Shown here: piece by piece, positions 14,414 through 16,345 of the stretch | Layout of the letters: each line of letters begins with the position of its first letter | How positions within the stretch are numbered: the first letter of the stretch is position 1 | Source: Desulfobacteraceae bacterium | GTDB taxonomy: Bacteria > Desulfobacterota > Desulfobacteria > Desulfobacterales > Desulfobacteraceae | Assembly (NCBI GenBank): GCA_030638935.1 | Contig: DAOWDR010000192.1 | Location: 1-16,345 of the forward strand | DNA: 16,345 nt | Direction of reading: 5' to 3' | The notes under the pieces: generated by a model | Database searches by the model: none | Told to the model about the DNA's origin: nothing | What the model saw: only the letters and a program-made list of their open reading frames with translations | Translations under genes and position numbers: made by a program

Positions 14414-16132
14414 TCAAATAACATGCAATTGCATGGATTGATCCACCCCTTTCAGGGCAGTAGAAAATGATTTTTTTACAGGAATCTGACCATCCAGATA
14501 GTCATAAACCCCATGGGAGATAATAATTTCATCTTTCCCTGCCTTGGCCTGGATCCGACTGGTAATATTGACCGCAGACCCGACAATCCCGTATTTGGAC
14601 CGGGTATGGGACCCGATATTTCCAACAATAACCGGACCGGCATTGATACCAATGCCCATGGCAAGCTCAGGCAGGTCTTCTTCATGCATTGACCTGTTAA
14701 AATCAGACATATGTTCCTGCATTGTTTTTGCACATTGAATGCAGCGGGAAACCGTGTCTGCCAAGGAATCTGAAAGGGGATCAAAAAAGACCAGGATGGA
14801 GTCACCGAAAAAATCAACAATAATACCGTTGTGATTCTGAATAATTTCTATCATTACGGAAAAATACCGGTTCAGAATACTAATAATGATCTCCGGACTC
14901 AGGGTTTCTGAAAGGGCTGTAAACCCCCTGATATCGGACATCATCATTGCCACCTCCCTTCGTTCGCCTCCAAGCCTGCCTGCCTCGGGGTGATCAATAA
15001 GAATTTTGGCAAATTCAGGGTCCACATACCTGCCAAAGGAATTGCGGATAAAATCCCGTTCCTCAAGACCCTTTACCATTTCGTTATAACTTAGGATAAG
15101 CCGGCCGATCTCATCCTCACTGTCCACCGGAATCGGTGTGCCATAGTGGCCTTTGGCAACCCTCCTGGCCTTGTCGGACAAAAGTTTAACATGTTTTACA
15201 ATATTTCCCACATGGAAACGGATGAGCAGGAGGATGACAACTACCAGGACAAGGCTGCCAAGGGCAAAGGCATTCCTATAGGTGATAATGGGTTCCAGAA
15301 TTTTATCCCCCCTGGCAAACAGAATCATGGTCCAGGGAACCTGCTCCAGCTTATAAAACCCGGCAATCATCTCCGGCGGATGCCCGGAAGAGCTCACAGT
15401 TCCAAAAGAATTTTGACTCATTTTTTCAAAAATTGCGTTTTCCAGTGGGTCATCCCCATCCCCTAAAAATTTTCGTCCGGTCATTGTCATGTTGGTGTGG
15501 GCCATGTATTTACCGGTCTGATCCACAATACAGGCCATGTCACTCTGCCACCATCCAAGCTTGATGATATCCTTGAGCAGGTAATCAAAGCTTATCTTTA
15601 TATCAAGGGTTCCCAGATTCTCTCCCCCGGAGCCTGACAATGACAGGGTCATGGTGACTGTCTTGTGGCCCTTATCCGTGTCATACTCGGGACTGGATAT
15701 CTTAAAAATACTGGAGTGATAAAACCGCATTCCTTTGCGGTGCTTCATATTAATTTTACCCAGGGAGCTTTTCACCACCTCCTTTGAAGAAAAATTCTGG
15801 GGACTGCCCCTAAAATCAACACCAAGCACCCCATCCATTTCCCCGAGAAAGGCAATGATCTGTTCCAAAGATAAAAAAGATTTTTCCCCATCTGGGTTTT
15901 GGAACAAAATCTCCAATAATTCAAGGGGTTTCGAGATACGCATCCCAATATAGTGGGCTGCCCGCTGCAGCTTTAGTTCAGCAGACTCATTCCATTGATT
16001 GAGCATGGCATCCCGGGTATATAAGAAACTGAGCACCCCGCCCAAAAGAATGATCAAGAACACAGGAATCAATAAAAGAATGATCAATCTTGCCTGGAGG
16101 GTCTTAAACCTGAAAACGTATAAATTTGCCAT
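14414..16132 (-). CDS. Membrane-bound class III adenylate/guanylate cyclase with Cache-like sensor and HAMP
   Basis: A 572-residue sensor protein making a cyclic nucleotide in response to a periplasmic signal. Domains in order: TM1 (about 13-38), a periplasmic Cache-like domain (about 40-285, with DQTGKYMAHTNMTMTGR at 204-220), TM2 (about 287-305), HAMP (about 306-358) and a class III cyclase domain (about 390-572). Metal-binding Asp are D400 (MSDIRGFT) and D444 (FFGDSILVFF). N522 and R526 (VNITSRIQ) fit the transition-state residues. The usual purine-choice residues differ: Lys/Glu is D440, and the Asp-Thr or Cys pair of GDTVN is S519-A520, so ATP or GTP preference cannot be stated. It is upstream of, and in the same direction as, the efflux operon, but separated by 261 bases and its own operators, so it is probably a separate unit. 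Confidence 0.88.
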   Translation of the reverse strand: MANLYVFRFKTLQARLIILLLIPVFLIILLGGVLSFLYTRDAMLNQWNESAELKLQRAAHYIGMRISKPLELLEILFQNPDGEKSFLSLEQIIAFLGEMDGVLGVDFRGSPQNFSSKEVVKSSLGKINMKHRKGMRFYHSSIFKISSPEYDTDKGHKTVTMTLSLSGSGGENLGTLDIKISFDYLLKDIIKLGWWQSDMACIVDQTGKYMAHTNMTMTGRKFLGDGDDPLENAIFEKMSQNSFGTVSSSGHPPEMIAGFYKLEQVPWTMILFARGDKILEPIITYRNAFALGSLVLVVVILLLIRFHVGNIVKHVKLLSDKARRVAKGHYGTPIPVDSEDEIGRLILSYNEMVKGLEERDFIRNSFGRYVDPEFAKILIDHPEAGRLGGERREVAMMMSDIRGFTALSETLSPEIIISILNRYFSVMIEIIQNHNGIIVDFFGDSILVFFDPLSDSLADTVSRCIQCAKTMQEHMSDFNRSMHEEDLPELAMGIGINAGPVIVGNIGSHTRSKYGIVGSAVNITSRIQAKAGKDEIIISHGVYDYLDGQIPVKKSFSTALKGVDQSMQLHVI

Positions 16133-16190
16133 GGGTTCCCGTTTAATTGCAATAAAGTAAAATTTAGATACTCAATTGGGAAGGAAACTG

Positions 16191-16206
16191 TGCAAATTGC
16201 ATACCA
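16191..16206 (-). promoter_or_regulatory. Candidate sigma-54 promoter of the cyclase gene
   Basis: On the - strand TGGTATGCAATTTGCA matches TGGCACG-N4-TTGCW, with GG and GC 10 bases apart, a perfect -12 TTGCA and two differences in the -24 element. The predicted start is near 16180, about 48 bases before ATG 16132. No palindrome like 14329-14376 is visible upstream within the window. Confidence 0.5.
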
Positions 16207-16233
16207 TTTTTTTCAAACCCCTGGCGATACAGT

Positions 16234-16345
16234 TTACGAAATTTTTTCTCCAGGCATATGTTTTCCAGGCATATGGTCCATGGATTTTTCGCCCCCCGGC
16301 CCGGACTCGTGGTTGGTGATCACAATGCCGGAAAAAATCAACACC
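16234..16345 (-). CDS. C-terminal end of an unidentified protein with a Met/His-rich tail (partial)
   Basis: A reading frame enters from the right edge and ends at TAA (16236-16234). The visible 36 residues start with a hydrophobic run (VLIFSGIVIT), then NHESGPGGEKS and MDHMPGKHMPGEKIS. The shape suggests a membrane segment followed by a metal-binding tail. The HMPG unit is repeated, which explains the direct repeat of TCCAGGCATATG at 16249-16260 and 16264-16275. The same kind of motif (MPGHDM) occurs in the small periplasmic protein at 5606-6109. The parent family cannot be told from so short a piece; another - strand frame is also open here (reading to the TGA near 16172) but has a less protein-like composition. 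Confidence 0.5.
   Translation of the reverse strand, partial: VLIFSGIVITNHESGPGGEKSMDHMPGKHMPGEKIS

Noticed and set aside
16249..16275. Direct repeat TCCAGGCATATG as an iteron or regulatory repeat
   Set aside because: It is explained by coding for the repeated HMPG unit in the partial gene at the right edge.
1..16345. CRISPR arrays, tRNA/rRNA genes, insertion sequences, phage attachment sites
   Set aside because: No regularly spaced repeats, cloverleaf-like sequences, transposase frames or terminal inverted repeats were recognised by eye on either strand.

Overview
The window reads as chromosomal DNA from an anaerobic Desulfobacterota-type bacterium, most likely a selenium-using sulfate reducer of the Desulfobacteraceae kind. 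That assignment is inferred from a bacterial Hdr/Mvh locus with apparent selenocysteine codons, sigma-54-like promoters and a copper-type RND efflux operon. No rRNA, tRNA, CRISPR array or mobile element was seen.

Left part (1-3277, + strand): the 3' end of an hdrA-like gene, then mvhD, mvhG and mvhA, encoding an HdrA-MvhAGD hydrogenase / heterodisulfide-reductase-type module. The central result is that mvhD and mvhA each carry an in-frame TGA exactly where the family has a conserved cysteine. In MvhD it lies in the motif read as G-U-HLGECHY. In MvhA it lies in the C-terminal NiFe ligand motif read as DP-U-ISCATH. Both TGAs are followed by hairpins of the same geometry (6-bp stem, 5-nt NGGAN loop, 22 nt between UGA and loop), as expected of bacterial SECIS elements. 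A conventional gene call would truncate MvhD to 71 residues and remove the NiFe-binding end of MvhA. The full reading frames are 408-869 and 1795-3225. A strong intrinsic terminator closes the operon.

Middle part (3278-5605): a PlsB-like membrane acyltransferase on the - strand, then, divergently on the + strand, a secreted NlpC/P60-like protein that seems to have lost its catalytic cysteine.

Right part (5606-14152, - strand): a five-gene copper/silver-type efflux operon transcribed right to left. It has two consecutive TolC-family outer-membrane factors, a CusB-like adaptor with two heavy-metal-binding motifs, a CusA-like RND pump with the three methionines of the Cu(I) site and several unusual insertions, and a small Met/His-rich periplasmic protein. 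Upstream lie a sigma-54-like -24/-12 site and, about 110-130 bp before its predicted start, two palindromes sharing the core TGTAGAATATTC with centres 20 bp apart. This is the layout of an enhancer-dependent promoter.

Far right (14414-16345, - strand): a membrane-bound class III nucleotide cyclase with a Cache-like sensor, HAMP and cyclase domain, which has its own sigma-54-like site. At the edge is the end of another gene, whose product ends in a His/Met-rich tail, so the metal-related locus probably continues beyond the window.
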